Under the pieces are notes generated by a model that saw nothing but the letters and a program-made list of their open reading frames with translations, made no database searches and was not told the DNA's origin. A stretch of 64,000 bases of DNA from Atrichornis clamosus (taxonomy: Eukaryota > Chordata > Aves > Passeriformes > Menuridae): positions 171,758 to 235,757 of the forward strand of contig WBMZ01012038.1 in NCBI GenBank assembly GCA_013400975.1, given 5' to 3'. This document shows positions 47,901 to 60,324 of the stretch, piece by piece. Every line of letters starts with the position of its first letter. Positions within the stretch are counted from its first letter, which is position 1. A program made the position numbers and the translations under genes.

Positions 47901-50900
47901 TTTGATTATACATGTCCATTGCCTCTTACCACACTACATTTCACAACAAAATTAAGACAGAACCTCACCTGGGGGAATTCCTGCTTAAGCGATATTCATG
48001 AAGCAGTATCCATGCATGTCAGGTGAAGATTTTCATCTCCCTACTTCTCCCCTCTCCCTTTCCAATGTCCATATTTCACTAGAGGTTTGTTCTTCCTTAA
48101 TATTTTAAGTATTTTAACATTTTAAGTATGAGAAGATCAAACAGTTTTATTACCTTATTTTTAAAGGCCCTCCATTTTGGTTAGAAGCTCATGCTCTCAG
48201 TGGAAGCTTAAACCAAAATAAATGAATCATCTTTGAAAGCAAAACATTAAAAGTGTAGTTTTCATGTTTGTAAATTTAAAACCTGCAAGATGTGTGCTAT
48301 GTCTTAATATGGCACACTGATTATTCAACATGAAAACACATTTTTTGTAGCAGATGTTTTTTGGCTGTTGGTCCAAGAAATCCATATTGCAGCATCATTT
48401 CTCTGAAGGTGCGGTAGAGTGCAATGTGTGGTTAAAAATATTTAATAGCCAGAGAGTTTTGCCCTTCAAATATATCTCCTGGCTGCATAAAATGACCATA
48501 TGAGAAAAAGATATGCTTCAACAGTGCATGTGAGTTACTCTGCTTCTTCACAGCTGACTAGTTCTTTGAAATGGCCAGTCTCCAGACAGAAGGAGAAAGG
48601 AGCTGAAGACAAATGATTACACCAGCAGTCTGAGCTAATCACCCAGAAGTGAAAACATTTACCTTCTTAAACACAGTCCTTGTGATCCAAATGAGGTAAA
48701 AGACTTAGGGGAGGCAAAAATAAGTAATATAATGGAAAACACTAATTATTATGTGTTGTAGCCGTGTAGCAATTTCAATTCCCTTTTTCTTGGAATTTTT
48801 GGAAGTTTAAGGACCAGCAGCGGGGATGATATACAGGTTTCAGTGAAAATGGGAATTTCTCAGGACTAGAAAAGGTCCTAAGACTAGAGCCTTGTGATCA
48901 AAGTAAAATTATTACTCATCATAAGAAACATATTTTTAATTTGACAGCAAGCTTTAAGTGCGCTAAATTGCTCATAGATTGGCTGTACTCGTGTTTTAGC
49001 TGCTTACATGTCAATGGGTAAAAACATCTCAAAAATTCATCGATGTTACTTCAGTGTAAAATGAGGAGAGAGATCAGGTTCATAATTTCACATAATTTGT
49101 TTTTATTTGTAATGGAACTGTGTGACCCACAGAAAAATGTACACTTGTTATGGATCATTTAACACAGCCATCTGTACACTTCTTAAGAATGAAACTTTCA
49201 CCATAGTGTGACTTTTGTACAGGATATCAATCTGGTTATTATGCCTTGACTTAATTCACTCTCACAATAAGATCACACTTGCGCTTGGCAGATGAAATAA
49301 GGAATAATGGGGTACTTAGAGAAATTAGATTTCTACATTATAATATAATCAGATTTTAATGAAACAAGTAATATATACCATTCATACCATTTTGGTTTGT
49401 GATAAACCTTACTGGATTAGAACAAGATTTGTTTTGATGGCCATGAAGAACTGAAATGATTTATTCTTTGAAGCAAAATGCTGCTTTATCTGTGTAAAAT
49501 CTATTACAACATTATATACAGCCTTTATTATTTCTCTCCTATTGGATAATTGGAGGACTGTGGTATTATTTAAAGTGATGAAGTAGCAACCTTAGCTCAT
49601 TTTACACTTTTCAATTTCATGCTTGTCTTCTGTAAAATCTTTTCCATAAATTAAAGTTCAACAGAACATGGATGCAGCACAAAGAATAAAACTTAAATAC
49701 ATATTGATTAAAATTGTATGCAGAGTCAATGAAACTAGAATTTCTGATTAATGCGTGTTACTGATCACCGTAAGCTTTTCTTGCAAGGCACATATTCTAA
49801 AAACACTGACCTTAATCAAGCCAAGTTAGAAACCAGAAAGCCAGCAATAAAACTTCAAGAGAAGTAGCTGAATGTTTACAACACTGACTGTGAGTTTAAT
49901 TGCCATGATTATGTCTATGTTACCTACAAAACACCCTTGACCTACATCCTCTTCTTTTTGCACAGAAGTAGAACAAAGAAAAGAAGCAAATACAAACACT
50001 CAAGTCTTAGTATGAGTTTTTGCTGAAAAGCTTCAGGAACTTAAGTGGGTCCAATGCTTCAAGGTGAGCCATTGTAGGCTCCCCTGTAATCAGTGCCCTG
50101 AAATACATCTCCAGAGGGAAAATAAAATCTTAGATGTGTCTTTTAGAGGTGCCATCTTTCTTTAATGGTCTCACACAATGAAGAAGCCCCTAAGTACTGA
50201 ACAAAAATACATTATATTGCCACAACTGAAAATGATCCCATGTGTCTATAGCTTAAACTTTTCCCCAAAAGAGATGGATACAAGAAAGTACATATTCTGA
50301 AGAGAAAAAAAGCTTAGAAAGAAAGTATAGTAACAGGCACTTGTCTTACCAAGACAGAGAAGTCTTAGCAATATAAACGGACAAGCCAGTTACTGGGCTT
50401 ATGAGCAAGAGAATTTTTCGAAGTTGCAAAAATCACTATCTGATATTCCCTCACAGATTTGCAGCCTTCTATTCTCTTTGTCCTGTTTTTGTTATCATAG
50501 CCTGGTGATTTGGAGGATGCACACCTCCTTACCTAAGTAGATATTCTTGTCACTCTCCTTACAGGAGCAGATACTGATTCTAAGTTGTTAAAAAATTTTT
50601 TTTTGCATTGTAACTGGTTTAAACAGTACTTCAGATTCTGCCAAACTTCAGTTAAACTTCTATTGCTGTCCTTTTAGCAACCTTCCCATTGGGACTGTTT
50701 ATTTGCAGCTTGGATGGGATGAAAGCATCATTTTAGAGAGATAATATTTACTTTATATGTCTCATTTTCATTAACTTTGGCAGAGTTATGTACGGAGATT
50801 CCCCATTTGGCTTTTTCTTTGCATAGGAAATATAACTTATTTTCTGAGTACTTCAGATTTACTTTCACACTGAGGCCTAGGGGGTGCTTAGAGGTTAAAG

Positions 50901-52189
50901 TCCATCAGAAGAGGCTTTGTCAATGTAACATCTGCACGCCAATATTTTGTACAAATTCTGACTGAAGGCTAACTACTGACTCATAGCATCACAGCTAATA
51001 ATGACACAGTTTTTAAAAAGTATTTTGGGTAAGCATGCAGAGGGATATACACTTGTCAACACTGCCAAGGTATTTGAAAAGATGGTGAGAAAGTCAGAAA
51101 TGAGACTAGGGGCCTGGTAAAATGCCCTGTCCGGGCATAAGTGTTATACTCTGTGGTTTATCACCAAAAAAATTGTGACAAGAGACTCGTTTATGGTGTA
51201 TAAGTACTGTAAAAATTAGACTCCCTCCCTCCACACCAAACCCCGCTATTCTGCAGACCATTAATCTCTCAGAGAAGAAAGCAATCAAAGTCTGCGGATC
51301 AAAGCCACACAAATCTATAATAGAAACAGATTTTACAGTAAAAATAATTAACCTGAGGAAATCTGAAGGGAGGAAATGGTTTCCACTGGTGATATCAGCA
51401 GTGATCAAATGTGTAAATGTCCATAAATGGCACTTTGCTATATACTGCCTGCTTTTTCATATTAGGCCCTCTAACTTCCGTATTTATGAAAAACTAGTGA
51501 GTACAGGAAGAAAACAGTAAGCAAATATTCTGATAGCTCTTTAAAAGTTATTTTATATCAGGTTTGGCTAAATGATGATAGATTGGTCTTTTTTAGTATT
51601 TTGTTTGTTTTGTTTTTTTAAATTTGTGCAAATCAATTCTTCAGTTACTAACAGGAAAACACCTTACCTACTTTCATTTGTTTTCTGACAGCCCACACTG
51701 ATGATTTGCTTCTTTTGTATAAAAGAAGACTTCTCTCTCTTTTCACTTTACCAGAAATAATTTCCACTTTAACATTTTACTGTGAAACATTCCTTTCTGG
51801 TTTCTTTATTCTGTCTTTTTCTATTTGCATTGAACTTTGTCTGCCAATTATAAGTCTAAATTGACAAACCTGAATTACGTGACTCTTCTTTTGTAATAAT
51901 GAAACCATTTTTAATATCAAGCTTTAATATCTTCTTCACTTGAATTTAAATAAATCATCAAATCAAACCATTAAATAAGTAATTTCAGAATCAGTCATTA
52001 TATGTTTCAATATTTATTGGCAATGTTGTGATTACTCTTCTACTCAAAAGGTTTTTTTAAAGGTACACTTGTATATCAAAAAAAGGGGAAAGGACAGGGA
52101 AAGGAAACAGAATAATAATAAAAATATGTAAGAAAATATATTCAGAGGTGGCCAATTTAATTTCTTCCTTCTGCCTCATATCCATATTG
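44926..52189. other. Unique non-coding sequence, no supported gene
   Basis: About 7.3 kb of AT-rich sequence without a recognised repeat. The stretch 48280-48560 is listed as a candidate element. Open frames of up to 124 codons (minus strand 47138-47512) overlap opposite-strand frames and look like no known protein. Confidence 0.5.
48280..48560. promoter_or_regulatory. Possible conserved element with MEF2-like site
   Basis: Contains GGTTAAAAATATTTAATAGCC (near 48430; the TTAAAAATA part resembles a MEF2 site), ATTGCAGCATCATTTC (near 48386, Maf-like) and CATAAAATGACCATATGAG (near 48487). Repeat-free. This is motif texture only; no evidence of use. Confidence 0.25.
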
Positions 52190-52414
52190 AGAAAACAGGA
52201 AAAGTAACAGAACACAAGGAAACACTTTTTCACTGTGAGAGTAACCAAGCCTTGCCACAGGTTGTCTAGAGAGTCTATGGAGTCTCCATCCTTGGAGATA
52301 TTCAAAAGCTGGCCTGTCACATGCCTGGGCAACTGGCCCTGGGTGGTCCTGCTTGAGCAGGAGGTTGGACCAGATGACCTCCTTTCCAACCTCCACCATT
52401 CTGTGATCCTGTGA
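52190..52414 (+). repeat. CR1 LINE 3' end
   Basis: About 225 bp: AACACTTTTTCACTGTGAGAG, then CAAGCCTTGCCACAGGTTG, GAGTCTCCATCCTTGGAGAT, GGACCAGATGACCTCC, and the tail CATTCTGTGATCCTGTGA (to 52414). All are standard CR1 3'-end segments in order, in a subfamily different from the copy at 25645-25956 (CTGCTTGAGCAGGAGGTTGG type). Strongly 5'-truncated, plus orientation. Confidence 0.93.
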
Positions 52415-53863
52415 CTTTATGCCATTGTTTTGCATCTCAGCTGAAGCAACAATGCAACTTGTGGTCTGTGTAAGTGAGCACAATGAACAATGTACAGCAA
52501 AAGAGAACATTTTTTAAAAGACACATCTGTACTGCTCCTGTCAGGCCATCACCTCAGAAGTAAGGGATTAAGAAAATTAATTTGAAGACTGCGGAAGCTA
52601 GATCAGGAGAAGTAGGTTACAAACAATAGCAATAACTTCCATGCTTTTCTTGCACATAGTGGCTGTTCTTCAAGTGGAAGTTAAGGGTAGTATTTAAAGA
52701 ACTGCATGAGCTGGAGCAGGTGAGAAAGGTAGGAAAATATACGGTCAAGTCTGTGGAGTCTGGTATTACAGAAACCTCTTGAACTGACAAAAGAGATTGG
52801 TAATGATCCCTGTAACCCATGTGTCCAATGCAGCCTCAGTTAGTGTGGTATGTGATGTGTTTTGTAGCTGTTTGCATCGGCTGGGATCTGGGAGACAGGC
52901 TATGTATGCTACTCATTCCAAGGCTTCCAGCAAAAGAGCATCTGAGAAGGTGAATGACTTATCCATCTCCCACACGTTTAGCTTTAGCCAACAAGGACAA
53001 CCCCTACAGCTGTGAAACAAGCTCTGATACTGGATAAAATGTGAACAGGTTGTGACAGCAACTACGCAAATGCAAGGTATTACTGACATGCATGAATGAG
53101 AGATAGTAAGTGTGAAATCAAACAGTCAGCACTGCAAAACAAAATATATAAGATAGCTACATTTTGACAAGTGGCACAAAGCTGCACTAAAGCAAAACAA
53201 CAGTGAAAAGGTGATGATTTGGCTGAACCACAGGACATGAAAGCACTCAAGGACGGATATTATCAGAAACTACATTGCTCCAGCCTCAAGATTAACTTTC
53301 TCTATTCTTCGTCAAGTCACAAATTTTGTCTATGATAGAAGGTTCAGCTTGTATTGAAGGATTGGAAGAGGAAGTTCATGGCTTTTTGCAATAAGTGCTG
53401 CAGTAGACATGGATAAGATTATCTAAGAAGGACCTGGCTACAGAACTGAGCCAGTCAGCACAACAGCTAGTCGCTACAATGCTCCACTTTGTGAGGATTT
53501 GACTTTTGACGTAATTTCAACAACACATGATAGAGCAGTAGCATTACATTTTTTGCCAACTAGTCCATGGGGATACACCTCCATGAGATACAAGGATGTC
53601 TATATCTACTGAATAAAATATGCCAGTGGGGGAACATGCTCTTGACTTTAAATTATTGTGTTAAAATATTTTTGCATTGTTCTCCACAATCATGATGTCT
53701 GTTTAGTAGACGGGCACATACTGAGCAGATGTCTTCAATGTGTTCACAAGAGAATGCACTTTTAGTTCCCACACCTAGTACCTCTCTGCTATCAATTTAC
53801 TGAAACTGTTATTGAAAAAGTTTTCTATTATTTCATCTATACACTGTAGTGTACAGATCACCA

Positions 53864-53899
53864 TTCTGATCTACTTAGCAGTTCTGATCTAGTTAACAG
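53864..53899. repeat. 18-bp tandem duplication
   Basis: TTCTGATCTACTTAGCAG at 53864-53881 is followed by TTCTGATCTAGTTAACAG at 53882-53899, with two differences. The second copy contains GTTAAC. A short duplication of moderate age. Confidence 0.75.
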
Positions 53900-55203
53900 T
53901 TCAAACATTATCTGTGTTTTCCAATTCCTTGTGTGTTAACACTCTGGCTTTGATCCCTGATTTAAGTAAATCTCTACCTTCATACCTTAAATGAATCCAA
54001 AGTGCTTGTTTAATGTCTAACACTATTCTTTTTAGTATATCAGCTTCAATTTTCCACTATCATGGTTAAGAGGATAAATTCTTTCTCCTCTGCCTATTGC
54101 TTACTCTCTTCAAGAAACTTATTATTCTTCCTTTGTTCAGTAATTATTTATTTACTTGCTACGGTGCTTGTTTGCTTCAATCCATTGAATTTTCTACTGT
54201 TCCCACTCTTTAATTATCGTAAATGCTTTGTGTTTACCCTTGCTGCTTCTCTCTTTACATCTTTATTTTAACTGCATTCGTTTCTGCCACTTCTGGATAT
54301 CAAGATTTAGTAAAGTACTTCTGTGAGTAAACAGAGAGTATCTGTATTTTACAGTAAAGTGAATTTTCGGGACTTCAGTGTAGAGTATGGATTAATATTG
54401 CCTTTCTGAAGATATAACATGATGACAGGTACTTACATTACATGGCAGATAAACAATGATGATACCAGTTTTCCACTTTTCTGGCTGTACTATTGATCTT
54501 GTTTATCAGCAGTACCACAAAATACCTAGCTATTCAGAATATTATCTTCCCCAATTGGGTGGATCTCATTAATCCCACCTTGTGTGTTATCTGTTTCTGA
54601 ATTTGTAATATTTGAATTCAGTGTTGGAAAATTGTTTACTGCGATTGAACAAGACAGTGAAATAATAAGAAAACCCTTGTATTCTCTGTTTCAATATCAC
54701 AATTAGAATCTTTTTTCTTCATTTCTTCTAGAGGCAACCTCTAGCTTTGTAGCATTTCTAAAAATGTTATCACTGCCATGGTAAGGAACCAAAGGAAATT
54801 CTACCTTCATTTCTAAGATCAAGTATGTCTAATCTCCCTTTTTTTTCTTACTCAGCAGAACTGCTCTTTCTCTCTTCAGATATAAATGAACATTTCAAGC
54901 AGGGACTTGTATTTATATTTTGGTTCTAATTCTCATGAATAATTGAATAGTCTTAAGAATGTGATTTCTGAAATAATTAGAAATAACAAGTAATCAGGAA
55001 ATCTGAACAAGAGGAACAAGACTCCCTCCAATTAGAAAATGTTTTACAGTGCTGAACACTGGTCTGCTGTGTCTCAAATCCAAGAACTTTTGCCTTTCCT
55101 GTATCTTTCCTAATATTCCTCATGAAAAAAATCAGTGATCTATATACAATCAATTTGAAACTTCTAATTATTTGAAAATAAACTAATTTCTTCCATTTTC
55201 ATT

Positions 55204-55226
55204 CACACACACACACACACACACAC
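55204..55226. repeat. (CA)n microsatellite
   Basis: An uninterrupted run of about 11 CA units ending in a C-rich stretch. Likely length-polymorphic. Confidence 0.95.
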
Positions 55227-55304
55227 CCCCTTCCCTGCCCCCCATCTCCGTCAAGTATAGAAACCAGCACTCATCAGTTCTGGATGATTTGTGTGCGATG
55301 TGGA

Positions 55305-55410
55305 CTGGGTGCATGATTTAAAGCTAAACCCTCTCTGTGCCTCAATTTATTCTTCACAAAAAGAGGATTAATGAGGCATAATGAGGAGACTGTACACTGC
55401 AATGGGTGCC
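55305..55410 (+). repeat. MIR/CORE-SINE-like fossil, 3' part
   Basis: Contains CTCTCTGTGCCTCAATTTAT (55331-55350), matching the MIR segment CTCTGTGCCTCAGTTTCC. AAAAAGAGGATTAATGAGGC follows, near the usual TAAAATGGGGATAAT position. The rest is diverged; the head is not recognisable. Confidence 0.6.
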
Positions 55411-58400
55411 TGTAACAGATGTTATGGAAATGCAGGATCTTTGTGATTACTACGAAGAATAAGGACTTGACTCTTGTGTTGTCAACATGTTACTAAAAGT
55501 TTTGCTTATCTGATTCAACAATGCTTTGAGGGCACACAGCACCAAAATTATGTGTGAAGACCCCTTTCCCAACAGAGCCTTCTCACGAGGTGGACTAAAT
55601 AGACAAAACATCCTGTCTCCTTCATCATGTTCCCCTAGTGACTGGAGAAAATTATTTGCTTTCTTCCATAAGAAGGCCACACTCTTTCGTGATTCTGACA
55701 GATTCATGGGGAGGGCTCAGTCTGCTTCTGCATCAGATCAAACCAAGCTTCCTACTTCTTATGGAACATGTAGCTTTCCCAAGAAATATATGACAGATAT
55801 TAAAGTGATATCCTTTCCTCTTCCCTTGATTTTTAATGCAAAAATTTTAAAAGGAAAATAGCCATGTAACAGTTCATTTTGCACATGGACTGTTTTTCAT
55901 TGGATAGATATGAAGCTTAGCAATTTGAATTAGTTAGTTTCATTAATGATTTCTCTGAATTTAGCACAACTTTTTCAAATTAAGTTGGAATAAACTGCAC
56001 AGTGAAAGGTTTTGAATTATGTGACACTATACTTATGTATTTTTTATCAAAACTATTAATTGCACATTAAAAATGCATTACTTTTGACAGACACAAAATA
56101 AACTCTGGAGAATAAACATACTGATTTGCTTTGTGTATCTTAAATGTGTGCAACGCATAACTTCAAAACATTTGTTTCATGTTGGCAAGATATGGGGAAT
56201 GATACTTTAGTTTCACAGCTCCCTCTGAAGAAAAATTTCATGATGATTTTGGCAGGAGTGAGGAGGTGTTTTCAGGCTGCCTCCTCCTGTTGTGGAGATC
56301 CTGGATAGCTGAGGGTTAAAATCACCCTCTGGCACTTGGAATACTAGTCTAAGAGTGTAAGGCCATGTCTTTGCTGTAAGCTAAAGTGGGGCAAAGGTCC
56401 CTCTTTCTGTCCTCAGGACAAGCACTGCCTGGCTGCTGTCCAATCTACACAGCTCTTGTCCATAGGTCTGCCCTAGGCCCTGTGGGGTGTGCATCTGGAC
56501 CCAGCTCTTAACTATTTGGTTTTATTATAATTTTCAGTACAAATAATATAAGAGGCTAAAGTAGTAAAAAGGCTGTATTTTGTCTCATTAGAACAATATT
56601 TAAATTTTATTAAATCAAGAACATGTAGCATATCCTCATCTACGATGGGAAGCTACCAAGGAAGCTTTGAGGATGTGTCATCTTCTGGAATAACTTGGGA
56701 AAACTATCAAAGGAGGGAATTAATCTTGATTCAGTCCTTTCCTGACGTAGAGAATTTCCCTGACATGTTTCACTCCTCATCAGTATTGCTCAGAGAAGAA
56801 CTTCTTCTTACTTCAGGGGATAGTGGCACAAAATATTAATCTCAGGCTTCTGCATATTTTCACCTCAGGAGGAAGTATATATTCACAAACTCCAGCAACA
56901 CAGCACATTATACCACTTTCATTTATGTCCATAGCAAAGGGTGAAGCACAAATCAGAATAAGCCTAATTTTTTTTTTCCGTATGAGAATCTGTGAAAGAA
57001 TATGCTGATTTGAAAAAAATTATCTGACCTCAGTGGAAACTTCCTCAGACTATTACATCTTCTCAGTCAGATGCTAGGAGTTAGTTCAGGCTTTAACCAA
57101 TTTCAAAATATGTATTTAACGCAAACATGCTCTTAAAAGTAAGACTTAATGCTTCTCTTTCTTTTTGGTCAACAAAAAACCTGAAAATGTTTGAAAGAAT
57201 TCAGAGCTCTAAACAAGATTTTGTCCTGTCAAAAACAGTCATCCCAGATACAAAATGACAAATTTTTATTGCTCTTTATGAAAAGAACCTTTTCTCTGAG
57301 ACTAGTGGGTGCTCTGTGAAGCAGCTGGAACTTCAAGGGAGAATGACAGGTACTTTGAATCGAACAAGAAAAATGAAAGATCTTAATGACTCTAGACACT
57401 GTAGAGTCCTTACATCATAAATATGTCTAATTCATTTTCATTGCTTTCAGCAGAGCTGAGTCATTTCAATCAAAATGATAGCAGGAAAAAAAATCTGCTT
57501 TGTCTCTTGGCTATTGAGTGGCATCACTCATTCTTGAAATAACTTTTGTGTGAGTATAAAAATTTTTCAGTATACCTGTGGAGTTGTGGGCATGGTTCTC
57601 CAAATCATTCACTGATGACATTAGGGATCTGCATATGGACAATATTGTAGAATTGAGATCTCATGCATTTTAGAAGTCCTTAATTTTCACTAATGACACT
57701 GAAAGTATGTCATAACCTGGGGAAGGATTTTCTGAGTCCCATATAAACCCTGCCTCCTAGACACTGTTCTGAGATTTTCAGAAGACTTTTTGCTCTATCT
57801 ATCTGCTCCAGAACCATATAATTATCTACAACATCTGTTTTAAAAGTCATTCTAATGGTCATTCTTTGGATGTACATTGGATGCATGTTTATGCTCTTTT
57901 TCCACCTTTTTTTCTTTTATCATTGAATCAGAAAGTCATGGAAATACTGTTTTCCAAAAATATCCAGAATTCAGGGACACTGAGTTGTTTTTTAATCATT
58001 GTATTTAATTGCTTTGTGTGAGATCCTTATTAAGTGCTAGTCTCATGATTTGGACATTAAAAGGCTCCAAGTGGACCCTCTAGAAATGATGAGCCTCCCT
58101 TCACTAAAAATTCCAAAACATGAAAAGATAATAGCTATTATAATCAGATCGGTTATCAAGTTCTCTTTGGTGTCAGATCTCTGATATACCCCTTTTTCTT
58201 CCTTTGTGTTTGGAGGTATTTTAGAGACATACTTATTGCTTGAGCAGAAATAAATATTTAATACATATTACTGCACCTTAAGGTTGCTTTTCTCAAACAT
58301 TATTGATCCTGCAGTAGAATGTATTACAACTTAAGGCAGTAATTCATATATCCACACTTAAAGCTCTGGGCCTGTCTAAAACCCAGGTGGCCTAAATGGA

Positions 58401-60272
58401 CTACATTTTATTGTTAATTATATCCATGTTAAATTAGAGCAGATCTGTTTAGGCAGTATGAGAATAGATTCTGTATTTCTGTCACTCAGATTCAGGAATG
58501 TTCTTTATTAACTTTTGTCCTTTTCCTTAACGTCAGAGTTCCCTTCCCCCAATACATTTAAGAAATGATCTCTTATCTGTTTCTCAGGATTGTTCATTGG
58601 AACAATGTTTGTCAAAGTATCACTTTACAACTTGTACTGCTATTCATCTGTTGCCATTCTGTATTTTTTTGTTATTGTTGGGTGTACCATTTCCTACTAA
58701 AAAGGAGAATGTCCCTGCCAGACAGAAATATAGGAACCTTCTTTGGCCATAAGAGATCTTTTTCCTTTCCATTCAGAAAAGTGGTGCAAAGATCATTTTT
58801 CTAGGTCACTAGTAAGGTCATCTCTTCATTTTCCTGCCTTCATGGCTTTCTGGTTTATACTGCAGCAAAAATCAAATAATTTGTCTCTGCTTTAAAGAGT
58901 ACACATGACCTAGCTCCACCTACATTGCTGCTTCTGTCTCCATCACTCCTGAAAGGTCATCTACTCCTGCTAATCAGTCAGGTTTGCTGAACTTCATAAT
59001 TTTGTTGTTCTCTTTTTCTAAAATACCATGAAACCCCCTCCCATGCTTAGACTGCTGTCCTGTTAGAAAGGCGATTGGTAAAGCTGCCCAGATTTGTCTC
59101 CCTGATTCCCTAAACTCCTTTTGTATGGTGCTGTTTTCTCTCATCCATGCTTGGATCATAACCTGTTTGAAACAGGGATGTTGCTGAACCACAAACTCTG
59201 GTCCCTGGCTAGATAAATCAGTGAGTAATAATAACTCCAGCACAAGCAAGAAGTTGAATTATAAAGTATAGATAAAATGTAGTAAAAACTACTCATTTAA
59301 TTTAAAAATAGGTACTTTTTGTTCCTCTATTAGCAATTTTAGAGGAAAATAACTAGTCTCTGTTTTCCTATGCAAATTTCTCATCCTAGCGGGTTACCAC
59401 TGTGTTTCACGCTGACCATTTATATAATGCATCCTCAAGAACAGTTGCTCACATCACTACATCATTTGTAATTGCTTAGCCTTCCATTTAGTTCTAGTGA
59501 AGCTTCCAAGAGACTACAGAGAAGCAATGCCAAGGAGTTTCAGAAGAGCCAGGCTGAAATGCATCGGGATCTGATCTGGCTAATCCGAGTACCAAACTGA
59601 ATGGACAAATAATTTAACAAGGGATGAAGGATGTCTAGCTCAAGATGGCACCAGTCCAGTAAGACGTGAAGTCCAGCAGATACAAACAAAAGATGAAAGA
59701 CTTCCTAAAGGCAAAAAAGCTCAAATGGATCAAGCCGAAAACAATATGCAGATCTTCAAATAAGGGATGATGGGGCTACCTCACAGAGTCTGACAAGAAG
59801 GAAACTGCGATTTTTTGAAGAAGTGAAAAGTGCTCATAACTAGACCAGAAGAGAAGAGAGTCAGAAGTCCTGTGTTCATAGTGAGCTACTGTAGCAGACA
59901 GCTGTACTTGAAACTGTGTAGGGACTCATCAACAATGACATTGGGATGAGAAATATTAATTACAACCAAATAGCCTCATTTTGGCAGAAATCCCAGGACA
60001 AAGCACTGTCACTTGGGCTGCAGATGCGGTATTTTATACAATCCCTGGTGTTAAGAAATGCTATAGTTTCCTCTTTTTCATATAGTGTTTACAGATGGAA
60101 TGAAAGCAGGGTTTTTTTCTTTTAGATAGAATCTCAAGGTCTTATAGGGATTACAGTAACAGGCTGTTGGTCAAAAGTGTGGGTTTTCTCTTCTCTGGAG
60201 CTTAGAAAATTTAACTGTTGTTTAAACACCAAGTGTAACACCAAGGTGAAAGTCAATTCAGTGATAATCATA

Positions 60273-60324
60273 CTGGGACTGTGGTAGATACAAATGACCT
60301 GGGACTGTGGCAGATACAAATGAC
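60273..60324. repeat. 26-bp tandem duplication
   Basis: A 26-bp unit starting CTGGGACTGTGG and ending ACAAATGAC occurs at 60273-60298 and again at 60299-60324 with one T/C difference. Near-identity points to recent duplication by slippage. Confidence 0.85.

Noticed and set aside
59450..60060. Possible processed pseudogene or ERV fragment
   Set aside because: A 40-codon open stretch and purine-rich text looked gene-like, but no protein, poly(A) tail or target duplication could be recognised.
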